A stretch of 64,000 nt of DNA from Abelmoschus esculentus. Its lineage: Eukaryota > Streptophyta > Magnoliopsida > Malvales > Malvaceae. The stretch is from the NCBI GenBank assembly GCA_035048815.1, contig JAUCBN010000022.1, positions 17,092,501-17,156,500 of the forward strand. The letters are read 5' to 3'. The notes beneath the pieces were generated by a model. The model was not told the DNA's origin. It ran no database searches and saw only the letters and a program-made list of their open reading frames with translations. Shown in pieces: positions 35,577-46,762 of the stretch (its first letter is position 1; each line of letters opens with the position of its first letter). Made by a program: the position numbers and the translations under genes.

Positions 35577-36346
35577 GTATAAAGAATTTTAACCCTTAAC
35601 GTTTATAATTTTTGTCGTTTTGGCCTTTATTTTTTGGATAAATTTAGCTCTTAACCTATATCTTTTTAACAAATAGCTTATTTTTTAATACCATGGTAAC
35701 TGGACCGTTAAAACTCTAACGACGATGACATGTTATATGCATGTGATAATATATTTTAAATAACATGACATCTAACCTATCAAATACATATATATATATG
35801 AAATATAATTTTATTCAAATATAAAATATAAAACAATTAAATTCAAATTAAATATTAAAAAATTAATTAATTCTAAAATAAAGTACTATTAAACATTCTT
35901 AACCTAACTACGATAGAATTAAAATTCTACCTAAAAAATTAATTAATTTCGAACTGTGTTCATATTTTTTTTAAGATAGGACTTTGATTCTATCATAGTT
36001 AGGGTTGAGAATGTTTAATAGCCTTTTATTTTAGAATTAATTAATTTTTAAAATTTTATTTGAATTTTAATTATTTTATATTTTATATTGAAATAAAATT
36101 ATATTTCATATATATATATATATGTATGTATTTGATAGGTTAGATGTCATGTTATTTAAAATATATTATCATATGCATATAATATGTCATCATCGTTAGA
36201 TTTTTAATGGTCCAGTTACCATGGTGTTAAAAAATAAGCAATTTGTCAAAAAGATATAGGTTAAGGGCTAAATTTATCCAAAAAAAAAGAATAAGGGCCA
36301 AAACGACAAAAATTATAAATGTTAAGGGTTAAAATTATCTTTATAC
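35577..36346. repeat. 770-bp near-perfect inverted repeat (inner foldback)
   Basis: Two arms of about 340-375 bases, roughly nine in ten bases matching by eye, are separated by a short centre near 35935-35975. The ends read GTATAAAG on the left and CTTTATAC on the right. Both arms contain the words AACCCTTAAC, TTTTGTCGTTTTGGCC and CATGGTAACTGGACC. A transcript would fold into a long hairpin of the kind processed to small RNAs in plants. Processing is inferred only. Confidence 0.85.
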
Positions 36347-36359
36347 TATTTTTTATTGA

Positions 36360-36520
36360 TTTGGGGTTTAGGGTTTAGAGTTTAAGGTTTATGGTTAGGG
36401 TTAGGGTTTAAGGTTAAGGGTTATTATTTAGGGTTTAGAGTTTAGGGTTAAGGTTTAGGTTTTATGGTTAGTGTTAGAGTTTATGGTTGATGTTTAGGGT
36501 TAGGGTTAGGGGTTAGGGGT
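36360..36520 (+). repeat. Degenerate TTTAGGG-like tract
   Basis: GGTTTAGGGTTTAGAG, GGTTAGGGTTAGGG and related words resemble the plant telomere repeat TTTAGGG with many errors. The tract lies inside a foldback element, away from any sign of a chromosome end. Confidence 0.7.
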
Positions 36521-36740
36521 AGAAAAATTAATTAAAAAATAAACAATAAAGAGGAAAACAGCATAAAAAATCTTTAGTAATATTTTTTACGTTTTAAATC
36601 AAATGCATTAAAGTGGATGATTTGGATGATTCTTATGTGTGAATATGGTATAAAAAAAATATATCATGTATCTTAATTTAATTAGTTAGGATCATATCCT
36701 TGGTGGTGAAACGGGTCCATATAATAATTTCTCTCTCTAA

Positions 36741-37034
36741 AGATTTGGCAGTGTGTTTCCTATCCAATATTCTTTACGTAATTAAAATTGTTACGGAATC
36801 TTATCAATTTTTTATTGAGCTTAAAAAAAGGAAGGAATTATTCCTTTCTTACAATGAGGAAAAAAATTATAAAAATATTATTCTTTTCTTATAATGAGAA
36901 AAATAAATTATAAAAGTATTATACTTTTCTTATAATGAGAAAAAATAAATTATAAAAGTATTATTCTTTTCTTACAATAAGAAAAAAATAAATTATAAAA
37001 GTATTATTCTTTTCTTACAATAAGAAAAAACAAA
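36741..37034 (+). repeat. DC1-linked minisatellite upstream of gene 2, first part
   Basis: Four to five units of the 42-44-bp repeat (AAATTATAAAAGTATTATTC, TTTTCTTACAATGAGAAAAA). It is interrupted by Mutator-like element B and continues at 37842-37960. Confidence 0.75.
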
Positions 37035-37841
37035 GGATGAGTTTACCACATACGTCGAACATTGTTGAACAAAACTAACGATGAATACCGTTGAACACTA
37101 TTAAATTAATTAATAAGAATTAAAAATTTCAAGGACTAAACATATAATTTCAAATTATTTAAAATAAAATTCTAAACAAATTATATATATTATATTTTAT
37201 TTTTTAAAAATATTTTTGTTTTTTTAATTTAAAAATAAAAAATATTAAATCCAAAACCTAAAACCCTAAACTCAAGCTAAAAGTACTAACATTAAATCCT
37301 AAATTCCAAAACATAAAATCATAAACTCTAAACCCTAAAACAATAAAATCATAAACCATAAACTCTAAAAATATAATCATACCCTAAACCCTAAAATAAA
37401 AAATTTGAAACTCTAAAAAATATAAACCCTAAACTTGAAACCTAAAACTAGTTTAAGATTTAGATATATGGGTTTTGGTTATTTTAGGGTTTAGGATTCT
37501 AGGGTTTAGATTTAGTGTTTATGGTTTAGTATTTTTCGGGGTTTTGATTTTAGTTTTTGGATTTAGGGTTTTCGAGGTTTTATATTGTAGGGTTTAGAGT
37601 TTAATGTTTAGTGATTTAGGTTTTGAATTTTGGTTTTAGGGTTTAGAGTTTAGGATTTTTATTTTTTAAAATTAATTTAAATTAGTATTTTGTTCAATTA
37701 TTTTAAAAAATAATATAAATAATTTAATAAAAAATTATTTTAAATAATTTATAATTATATGTTGATTTCTTAAAATTTTTAAATTTTATTAATTAGTTTA
37801 ATAATGTTTAGCGGTGTTCGACACTCATTGTAAAATTTTCC
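37035..37841. mobile_element. Mutator-like MITE B
   Basis: 807 bp. The left end GGATGAGTTTACCACATACG, then TCGAACATTGTTGAAC, matches the inverse of the right end (GGAAAATTTTACAATGAGTG, then TCGAACACCGCT). It is flanked by AAAAACAAA at 37026-37034 and 37842-37850, a perfect 9-bp duplication, although A-rich. The interior has CCCTAAA-type words on the left half and TTTAGGG-type words on the right half, so it folds back along its length. No transposase. Confidence 0.8.
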
Positions 37842-38100
37842 AAAAACAAATTATAAAAGTATTATTCTTTTCTTGCAATGAGGAAAAATAAATTATAAAA
37901 TAATTATTCTTTTCTTACGATGAGTAAAAATAAATTATAAAAGTATTATTTTTTTTACCAATAAATTAAATATTAATAATTATAAAAAATAATTATTCAG
38001 ATAAATAAACTCAAATAATATATTTTTTACTAATATTCAAGAATAAAAGGGATCTAATACAAATTAGAGGTAGATATATTTTTTAGGAAAAATCTAACAT
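37842..38100 (+). repeat. Minisatellite remainder and proximal DC1 gene 2 upstream region
   Basis: About two and a half minisatellite units (37842-37960), then AT-rich sequence with CTAATATTCAAGAATAAAAG shared with gene 1 and with the gene-less block near 61980. Confidence 0.65.
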
Positions 38101-38143
38101 TAATTTCTATATTCTAAACTTAACTTCTAACTTTAAAAGAAAC

Positions 38144-38150
38144 TATAAAA
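38144..38150 (+). promoter_or_regulatory. TATA box of DC1 gene 2
   Basis: TATAAAA 93 bases before the start codon, in the same context as gene 1, followed by a CT-rich leader (CTCTCTCAAACTCTCCC). Confidence 0.6.
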
Positions 38151-38242
38151 TTGCTTCCATCCTCAATCTAAATCTCTCTCAAACTCTCCCATTTGCTTCA
38201 TCCCGTCTTTCCTTTCCATTTTCATCTCTACTTGTTGAGAGG

Positions 38243-41192
38243 ATGAACCTCAAACCTTTCCTTCACGAACACCACTTGCTCTATGATAATTACTTTGAAA
38301 ATCAAGAGGCATGCTGTGACAAATGCAATCTGCAGATTCATGGTTGGGCATTCTCTTGTGAAACCTGCAACTTCTGGCTCCATAAACCCTGTGCTGTCCA
38401 ACAACTACCTCTTCAAATATCACATCCTCTCCATTCTAAACACCCTCTTAAACTAATAACATCTAGAGATGGTGATCTACGTTTCTTCTGCAATGGATGT
38501 TCCAGTCTTACTTTAAGCTGCTTGTACCGGTGTAGGGATCGTAACTTCAACCTTGACCACATCTGTGCTTCTTCAGACACCATCACCAGTCATAAATCTA
38601 AAGAAATCAACCATTTCTGCCATGATCATGTATTGAAACGGTTCAAGTATCGTAAAGTGAGCAAGCATCACTATTGTTGTTTCTGGTGCGAGGAGTTTCT
38701 ATCAGGAATCACATATGGCTGTTTCCAATGTTACACAGAGTTGTTCGTTCATGAAACATGCTTGATTAATATGCCCAACACAATCTCATACCATCACCTT
38801 CATCCATCCCACCTGCTTCATCTAAATCCCCACAGAAGGTTCCTGTCGTGTAATGCTTGTGGGGATGTCTTTTGGAAATGGACGAAGGGATATACTTGTC
38901 AAAAGTCTTGCATCTTTGGCCTTCACATTTGGTGTGTTAAATCTAAACCAAGTCTAGAACATGACCTGCATCAGCATCGGCTTACTCTTTTTCCAGTACA
39001 ACCTAACCCGAGTCTAGGACAATGCAAGAAGTGCGAGGAGAAGATTTGTTATAGGAAAGATGTTGTGTTGAACTATTATTATCGATGTGTACGATGTGGT
39101 TTCAATTATCATCTTCTTTGTTTGATACCAATAAGTGTTACGCATGAATATCACAGGCATGAACTTGTGCTTACTGATGTGTTTATTGAGGATTATTCTT
39201 ATCAATATTTCTGTGATATCTGCGAAGAAGAAAGAAAACCTCGACATCCTGTTTATTACTGTAAGAAATGCAGATTTGTTGCTCATATTGGATGCGCTCT
39301 CAATAAGGTATGTTTTCCATAAGGAATTTCCGTTTTCAGTGCATTTGTTTCCTCCATTTGTTAAAACCTTAATATTTTCGATGTAGGATGATGGTAACTT
39401 TGAGAAGGGGTTAATCTCTAGCTTGGTGGATGGCAAAGCTTCCAAGGGGAAATTAATGGAGAAAGATGGACATGCAAACTTTTCAACTCATTTAGAGGTT
39501 GGTATCAAACTATTTATAGAATTAGCAAAATTGAATTCGTCTTTGAATAACTTCTTTGTTTTCTTAGTTTCCTCCTTTGTTTTAAGCACATTTTCACCAA
39601 ATTTGAAAAAACATTTTAGATTACTTATGCAACTTCAATTGCATACACTAAACTCAACTTGAAAATATGACATGTCAATCATTTTACATTGTTAGTGATT
39701 TTATACTAAGTCATTTCATTCATAATTGTAGGAAAACTAGTTAAATTTGTACAGAAATCCGAATAACTCGACTTGACTCGAATTATATACAATCAATTCA
39801 AATCGAAAAATAAGACTCGACAATTTTAAATTTAAATGTCTTGATTGAATATTCTCCTCTAAACAATTAGGCGTACAAATTTATATGTAACTATTGTTTA
39901 ATTTCAAAAAAATGCAGATTAAATACTGTACTGCAAGACATCTCCTAATCTTCAATAAGAGTATTGGAAAACATGGAATTAGTGCTACATGCGATGCTTG
40001 TTCGATTGAAATCAAGGATGAATCTTATGAATGTAAAAGATGCAAATACTACATACACAAAACATGCACCAAATTGCCCTTTGAAGTGCTGCACCCTCTT
40101 CACCCTCAACATCCTCTCAAGTGGAGCCCTGGGAATGTATATGTTTCACACACTTTCACCTGCCAAGAATGTAGGGACGAAGCTTACAGGTTTCGGTACG
40201 TATGTTATGCGTGTGATTTCAATCTCGATGTGAAATGTGCTGTTTCATGGGTGCCGAAAAATGAGACCCAAATGCTTAAAGATAAGGAGATACGATCCAA
40301 GTTGTGCCTTTTCAACCAAGATCATGAGTTGGAATACTTCAATTGTAGACCCAGGGAAAGCTACAAACTTCCTTGTGTTTTTTGTGGTTTAGATCTGTGG
40401 GGTCCGACCTACAGTTGCTCTCACTGTTACTATGAGCTTCATGAAAGCTGTCTTGGATTTCCATGGGAGATGAGACTCGAATTTCATCCTCTGCACTCAC
40501 TTCAGCCTCTCCCCAACCCACAAAAAACTTGTTGTGCCTGCAACAATAGTTCATTTTGGCATGAAATAAGCTATGTTTGTGTGCAGTGTGATCTCTATCT
40601 TCATGTTGATTGTGCGAAATCCTTGAAGAGGGCCATAAAATCTAAGTCTCACGTTCATCATCTTTACTATTTCGGATCGAATACTAGAACTTATTTCGAC
40701 AATATAGACAAGGAATGTGTTGAATGCAAGAGAAAGTTTTCTAGGATTCCTTTCTGTTTCTGCATGGAATGTGATACCAAGTTGCATGTTGAACGTGTTT
40801 TTCCACGTTGGTTGAAATCCAAGTATCACATCCATTGTTTAACTCTTGAGTTTGGTTTCAAAGAACAAGATTCCGGAGATTATTATTGCGACATTTGTGA
40901 AGAAGAACGAGACCCGAGAGGTCATGTCTATCAGTGTATGGAGTGTCGAGGACAATTTGTTGCTCACGTCAGTTGCGCGTTCAATTCGGTAAGTCTACCC
41001 TTCCCTTGGTGAAGAATTTTCCATTTCTATTCTCTAATTTTTAAAGTTTAATGGAATGTGACACTAAGATCTATGCCTTAGCAGGGTGAAGAAACTGAAA
41101 CAGCCTCGAATTCGGTCTTGGACTCATGCCCAGCTGAGCCTGGGAAACAAGATTCAGGTGTTGAATTAGGCGACAATTGTTTACCAATGTGA
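38243..41192 (+). CDS. DC1 (Cys/His-rich C1-like) protein gene 2, intact
   Basis: Predicted join(38243..39307,39387..39497,39918..40988,41085..41192), 784 aa; all introns are phase 0 with GT/AG ends. DC1 proteins are plant zinc-binding proteins with tandem C1-like repeats; biochemical role is poorly known, with links to stress and hormone signalling in the family. Exon 1 encodes six repeats, for example CDKCNLQIHGWAFSC and CDICEEERKPRHPVYYC. Exon 3 encodes six more, for example CDACSIEIKDESYEC, CQECRDEAYRFRYVCYAC and CDICEEERDPRGHVYQC. Each exon ends in a similar FVAH-x-x-CA-x-N motif before a short acidic linker exon (DDGNFEKG; GEETETASNS). There is no signal peptide or membrane segment, so a soluble location is likely. 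One zinc ligand is missing in repeat 2 (CRDRNFNLDHIC; gene 1 has Cys), and one in repeat 11 (LHVERVFP, shared with gene 1). A gypsy LTR starts 15 bases after the stop. Confidence 0.9.
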
Positions 41193-41207
41193 AGTGTTAA
41201 GAATCAT

Positions 41208-41915
41208 TGTAATACCCCAAAATTTTCCCAAATTGAATCCAAAATCCCTAATTCAAAACCCTAGATTTTGGGGATTCAGGAATCTGAGACAGTGACCTTT
41301 TTATAATTTCTGGAAAATTGAAGGCCTACTTTTGAATTTTTAGAAACCTCAGACCCTTGATGGGTATTTTTACCAATTTTTATTGGTAATCGATTCTTCC
41401 TTCTCCTTGAAATCGATTCGGCCTTTAAGGGGAATTAATTTTCTCCTTTAATTCTTGGATTGAAGGTCTTGTTTTGATAATTTCTTTGTGAATTCGGTGT
41501 CAAATCGAGAATCCTTTTTTTCTCTTTCCTTCCTCTGTTTCTTCCATTTTGTGTCTTCAAGCTTGCTTTCGAGTTGTGGTCGTGGGTAAGTTTGGTAAGT
41601 TTGAATCATCCCTTTCTCCTTTTTGTTTTTGTCTCAGTTTGGTTTGCACGTGAGAAGGTTTTTGTTGTTAAGGTTTTGTTTAGTGTTTCGTTTGGTTTGG
41701 TTTGGTTTGAGTGCTGGTGTTGGTTGTATTATTTCGGTGCAAGGGGTTGAGTTGGTGTTGGTTCGTGTGAATTTGAAAACAGGGGCTGATGGAGTTTTGT
41801 TTAGATTGTTTCGGATAGGGTTTAGGAGTGTTTAGGTGGTTTTAAACCGTTTTCAGATCGAATCCGAGGCTGTTAGTGTCGAAAATCTACGGAGAATTTG
41901 AATCAGTTTCTGATT
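41208..41915 (+). mobile_element. Gypsy LTR fragment in the DC1 gene 2 3' end
   Basis: Begins TGTAATACCCC and follows the plus-strand LTR at 62281 for several hundred bases (AATCCCTAA, CAGACCCTTGA, GGGAATTAA in the same order). The right edge near 41915 is where DC1 intron-2-like sequence begins. No coding sequence. Confidence 0.65.
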
Positions 41916-42562
41916 TATTTTAAGCACGTTTTGACCAAATTTGAACAACAAACTCTTCAATCATTTTAGAATACCTATGCAACTTCAATTGCATACACTC
42001 AGACTTAACTCGAAAAATAAGACTTGTCAATCATTTTATGGTGTTAGTGAATTTAGACTAAGTCTTGTCATTCATAATTATATGAGAACTAGTTATATTT
42101 GTACAAAAATTCGAATAGCTCGACTTGACTTGACTCAAATTGTATACACTCGACTCAACTCGAAAAATAAGACTCGACAACTTTAAATTTAACTGGCTTG
42201 ATTGAATACTCTCCTCTAAACAATTAGGCCTACAAATATACATCTAACTATTAATATTTAATGTCAAAAAAATACAGATTAAATATTATCTTGTAAGACA
42301 TCTCCTAATCTTGAACGAGGGTATTGAAAAACATGAAAGTAGGACTATATGCAATGCTTGTTCGATCGAAATCACAGATCAAGCTTATGCTTGTAAAATA
42401 TGCAAATACTACATACACAAAACATGCACCAGATTGCCCTTTGACGTGCTGCACCCTCTTCACCCTCAACATCCTCTCAAGTGGAGCCCTGGGTCTGTAT
42501 ATATTTCACACACTTTCACGTGCCAAGAATGTAGAGACAGAGCTTACGGGTTATTATTTTAG
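41916..42562 (+). pseudogene. DC1 copy 3, truncated
   Basis: 41916-42277 is collinear with intron 2 of gene 2 (TATGCAACTTCAATTGCATA present in both). After an ACAG acceptor, 42278-42562 encodes the start of exon 3: CNACSIEITDQAYACKICKY, HPLHPQHPLKWSPG and TFTCQECRDRAYG. Homology stops at about 42552 and the frame ends at TAG 42560-42562. No exon 1 or distal part is present here. It is a fragment of a tandem duplicate cut by gypsy DNA. Confidence 0.85.
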
Positions 42563-43789
42563 ATTTGTTTTTATTTGGTTATTATTTGATGTATATTATA
42601 AAAATAATAAAATTTATCTTGTTCAAGATTTTTTAAATATCATTATTATCGTTGGATTTTTTTATTTTTATTTATTCAATTTAAAATGAAATTTTTATTT
42701 AAAGTTTAAAACAAACGGATTTTTTTATTATCACCGTCGGCAACAGTGGTCGGTGCCGGTGAAAGGCGGCCGATATGGTGGTTCGTTCCCGGTATTCTTT
42801 ATTCTTGAAGAATATCAAGAACTTTTGAAAGATTTTTTTTAAAGAGGGTGTTTTGATCATTTTTTTATTGAAATAAAGGTTTTGAGTTGTTTAAAAATTG
42901 GTTCTTCATAACCATATATTTTAAAATGGCCAAATCACTTTTATTAAAACTCATTCTTTTTATTTTTGTTCCAAATAAATATTTTATTAACATTACCATT
43001 TTTAAATTTTTAACCTTTAATTCTATTTTTTTTATATGACCACTAAAGATGTTTTTTTAATAAGTATTTTTAAAGTTAGATCAAACTTTTTTTAATCATT
43101 TTTTAAGAGAAGGATAAAAATAAAAAATAAATTGAAATCTTAAACTTAACTTTTATTACCTTTTTTATTTTTTTTTATTTTTACTGTATATTGTAATATA
43201 TGTTATCTTTTATTAGTTTAAATAAAAGCCTTAGGGTTATGTACTTAAATGTCATAGTTAGTCTTTTTTTTTTAAAAAAAAAACTTCTCACTTTAATATA
43301 CTACACTTAACTCCACTTTAACCTCAATAGGTAAAATTAACTTAGACATTTTTTAGGTTAATAATCACTAACTTAGAATAAAAACTTTAACACGCCTAAT
43401 TTTCTTTGATTTTCTTGATTAAAAAAATGGAACTTAATTAATTTGGTGTTCTACTAAAGGGAGGTAACGGGTTAGCGCCAGGAATGTTTGCGGCTATTAA
43501 AGTTTACTCTCCTGGCGGTGGGATCGTTAAGATAGAATCAAATTCATAAATGGACAATAATTTAAATTTTATACGAACTTGCAAATTTCGGCATTAAAAT
43601 GTTTTGTAATCGGCTAGGTACCAATTTTTGGGCGTTGTGGGGTGTTAACCCTTCCCCACACGTAACCGACTCCCGAACCCGTTTATGTGTTTTTGCAGAC
43701 CAAAATTGTTGTTTTAATAAAAAAAATGATTTTATTAAAATAACCAATTTTTAGGTGATCTAATCACACCTCGATTTTTAAAAAATGAT
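42563..43789 (+). mobile_element. TAT-like gypsy LTR (plus orientation), degenerate
   Basis: Ends immediately before a primer-binding site at 43790. The region near 43630-43700 (GTGGGGTGTTAACCCTTCCC, CACACGTAACCGACTCCCG) and the GC-rich patch near 42740-42790 (CAGTGGTCGGTGCCGGTG) are typical of long TAT-type LTRs. The left boundary is uncertain; it truncates DC1 copy 3. Confidence 0.5.
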
Positions 43790-43802
43790 TGGTGGCGACT
43801 CC
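43790..43802 (+). other. Primer-binding site, TGGTGGCGACTCC type
   Basis: TGGTGGCGACTCC directly after the LTR end, as in plant TAT/Ogre-type gypsy elements (family knowledge). An inverted copy lies at 54058-54070. Confidence 0.6.
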
Positions 43803-46250
43803 GCTGTTTTTTTTTTAAAAAAAATCGTCAAGCCGCTTGAAAAAGAGGTTGCGACAACAATCAAGGACTAAAATAAACAAAAGCAGTAATCAAAAGGTTA
43901 AAATAAAATAATTTTATCACTGGAAAAGGACCAAATTGAAAGGAAAAAAATCTCGAGCCAAAATCGAACGAGAAAACAAATAATAACTCGAAATTAGTGA
44001 CTAAAATGAAACGCAAATGAAATTGAGGGGACAAATCGAGAACACCTGAAATCGTATTAAGCCCAGTGACTAAACTAAAAAACATAACAAAACAACAGGG
44101 GCTGGGGACATAAATTCCTTGGGACAGAGGGATTTACAAATTAATTTTCTCGTTATTATAACGGGGGACCGAGTATATAACACAAAAGTTATAACCAATT
44201 ACCCCTTTCTCTTCATTCCTTTAAACCAAAAACAGAGAGAAACCAAAATCCTCTGGACTGTTCTTGCTATAAACCAGAAAAGCAAGAACACTCATAGTGT
44301 TATTGACCAAACCCTAGAACCCGGTGCGGTGGCTGACGAGTTTAAAAATTATTTGAAAACCCCCTTTTACTTGCTTTTTGAAACCAAAGATGAAAACGAC
44401 TCCTTTTTCCGAACTTTTAAAACGATTTCTCCCCAAAACCCAAAATTTTTTCATTTTGAAACAAAGAGGAGAAGGCTTCTTTCGGATCAAAAAAAAAGGA
44501 AAGTTGGTTTCCTCCTTCACTGGCTCACCACGACTGCCTGAAGACGTAAGGATTCTCGCCATAGAAGGAAACCAAAAAGACGCGACTGGATTTCAAAGGT
44601 AAAGACAATGAACTCTTAACTTTTTCTTATTTCGTTCAAGCAAAGAAGACCAGAGGTTGTACCTCTAAAATTTTTTCTTTTTATTCGATTGAAGGTCGTA
44701 AAAAAACCTTTACAATGTTTGGTTTCGAACCTTTATAGCCGATTTACCGAGAATAACGAAAAACAAAATGAAATTCCTATTGGTTGTTGTTGTTATTTTG
44801 TTTGATTCCATCTGAATATCTCTGATTTTTGTTGCGAATTGGCTCTGATATCCTCTTAATTTCGGTTGCATTTTTTTTGTATTTGTCTTTGTAAATTTCG
44901 TACCATCTAACACTATGGGTTGTCTTTGTTCGCATGTGAATCAACTGGTGATGAGAGAAACATTGGTGAAGGACATCATAGCGGCCGTTGGCGATTCGAG
45001 AATCTGAAGAATTCGATCTGAATTCAAAGATGCGCACGTGAATTGCACGCGGGGATCGAACGGTTGTTGAGGACCCAAAGCAGCGCGCGTGGGGACACCA
45101 ACGGGCGTGCGTGTCAGAGCGTGATGCTTCTGGAGGCTTCTCTCCCTTCGTTTTGGACCGTCATATCTAAGACAGATCTGACGGTGGAGATCAGGCTGCG
45201 TAAAGGGAAATAAGGGTGTTAGTTGATTAGGTTTCTGTTATTAAACCGGTTATGAGCTTTGATATGGGCCTTGTAATTAAACAAATGGGCTTCAGAAATT
45301 GTATGGATTATATATTTAATAAATGAGGTATTTATTTATCATTTGGGTTACATGTATTATGGATTGCAAATAAATAAGAGATTGAGCTGATTGTTATTTA
45401 ATTCTGTTGGGTTATTTATTTAAATCTATTTATTAAATATAAAAATAATAATAATAATAATAATAAAAGAAAATGATAATATAATAATAACATTTAATAT
45501 TAATAAATAATAATAATAAAACGTATAAAAGACTAAATGAAAGAAGAAAAAAATAAATAAATTAGTAACATATAATATTTTTTGGCTTTTTTAGTTTATA
45601 TAAAAAATAACAAGATTTAAAAGAATAATAATTAATAATAAAAATAATAAAACAAAAACAATAAAATATATACAAAAAGTAAACAAAAATAAAAATATAT
45701 AGTAATATTTTTGGAGTTTATATTAAATTAAAACCCACTATTAAAATTGAAATAAAAATTTAAAATCGGGTTTAGACCCTGAATAAAGTTAGTGAATAAA
45801 GTTAGTGAATAAAGTTAGTATATACTTTAAAAGTAATTAAAAAAATAATACCAATACTATAAGTTGTTCTAAAAACAAAAAAATATATATATACAAAGTA
45901 ATAGCAATTATATACACATGAAGGCAAACCAAACAAAAACAATTAGTATTGAACAATTAAGACCAAAAAGTTAATGATATAATATCCTTATTTAAATAAA
46001 TCACAAATTAAAAATTGGGTTTTTAATCCCGATAAAATTAGTGATTACAATTGTTCCTATTTGTTTATCGTTTCAAAACAATAATAAATGAAAGACTACA
46101 ATAACTAATTTTATTTGACTTTCTGTTCAGACTCTGATCTTAAAGGCCCTTTTTTTACGAACCTGATAACCCTTCTCTCTTGAAATTCATATCTCCTGAT
46201 TAGCTTAATGGTATTTCGAACTGAAACCCTTCACAGCAGTATATCTCAAC
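43803..46250. mobile_element. Degenerate gypsy block 1
   Basis: Collinear in broad outline and orientation with 50900-53400. It starts with GGACTAAAATAAAC-type words, then a TATA-like box (GAGTATATAACAC near 44171), a GC-richer patch with GCGCGCGTGG near 45080, and an AATAAT-rich tail. 45781-45819 is a perfect 13-bp tandem repeat, three units of GAATAAAGTTAGT. Open frames here lack recognisable domains. Confidence 0.45.
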
Positions 46251-46762
46251 ATCTCTAACATAGTGTTTCAATACTTTGTAACCTTAATTCATTGTGACAG
46301 ACCCCCTCGATACCCAAGATTTCGGATGGAAATACCTCAAAACTTCGAATAAAACACCTTAATACCTTTAAGAAGCAACCTCATCTTTTCAAACACGAAT
46401 AATTCAATGCTTCAAAACGGAACACCTCATTTCTTCAAAGAAGAATACCTCGCTACCTCGGATGGGAAACCTCGTAACCTCAAACCTCTTTAAGTAAAAT
46501 AATACCTTTTTACCTTGTAGAAGAGAACCTCAACACTTCAGACGATTATTTTGATATCTCGAAAAAAGACACCTCAATATCTCAAAAGAAAAAACCTCGT
46601 TACCTAAAATAGCAGAATATTTCATTTTTTCAATGAATAAAACCTCGCAACCTCAAATATATGATCTCAATACTTCAGGGTTGATTAATTAAAAAGAACA
46701 CCTCAAAATCTCATAAACTCAAATATCTCAATACTTCAAAATAACATTTTATTTCTTGACTT
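46251..46762. repeat. Irregular ACCTC...TTCAAA array, left part
   Basis: Words such as ACCTCAAAACTTC, ACCTCATTTCTTCAAA and ACCTCGCTACCTC recur about every 25-40 bases. The same texture resumes after the copia insertion at 49641 and runs to about 49960, so the copia element sits inside it. Confidence 0.6.

Larger units (their letters stand above)
35353..36740. mobile_element. Foldback/MITE element with 220-bp arms enclosing another hairpin
   Basis: The left arm (35355-35575: GAGAAATTATTACATGAACC..., GGATATGGTCTCAAACCAAT...) is the inverse of the right arm (about 36525-36739). Between the arms sit a complete inner foldback (35577-36346) and a TTTAGGG-like tract (36360-36520). Ends are approximate and no certain target duplication was found. 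No coding capacity. Confidence 0.7.

Noticed and set aside
39014..39445. 143-codon minus-strand frame
   Set aside because: Antisense to DC1 gene 2 exon 1, intron 1 and exon 2; no domain, and its sense strand is clearly coding.
38243..41192. DC1 gene 2 as a RING or PHD finger protein
   Set aside because: The Cys/His spacing is of the C1-like type (C-x2-C, then H-x4-C style units in tandem), not the eight-ligand cross-brace of RING or PHD.
41623..41835. 70-codon Val/Leu/Phe-rich frame after DC1 gene 2
   Set aside because: It lies in the gypsy LTR fragment; GGTTTG-type repeats create the open frame by composition.
44119..44602. Open frames of 140 and 74 codons after a TATA-like box
   Set aside because: They lie in a repeated gypsy block and have no recognisable domain or counterpart frame in the second block.
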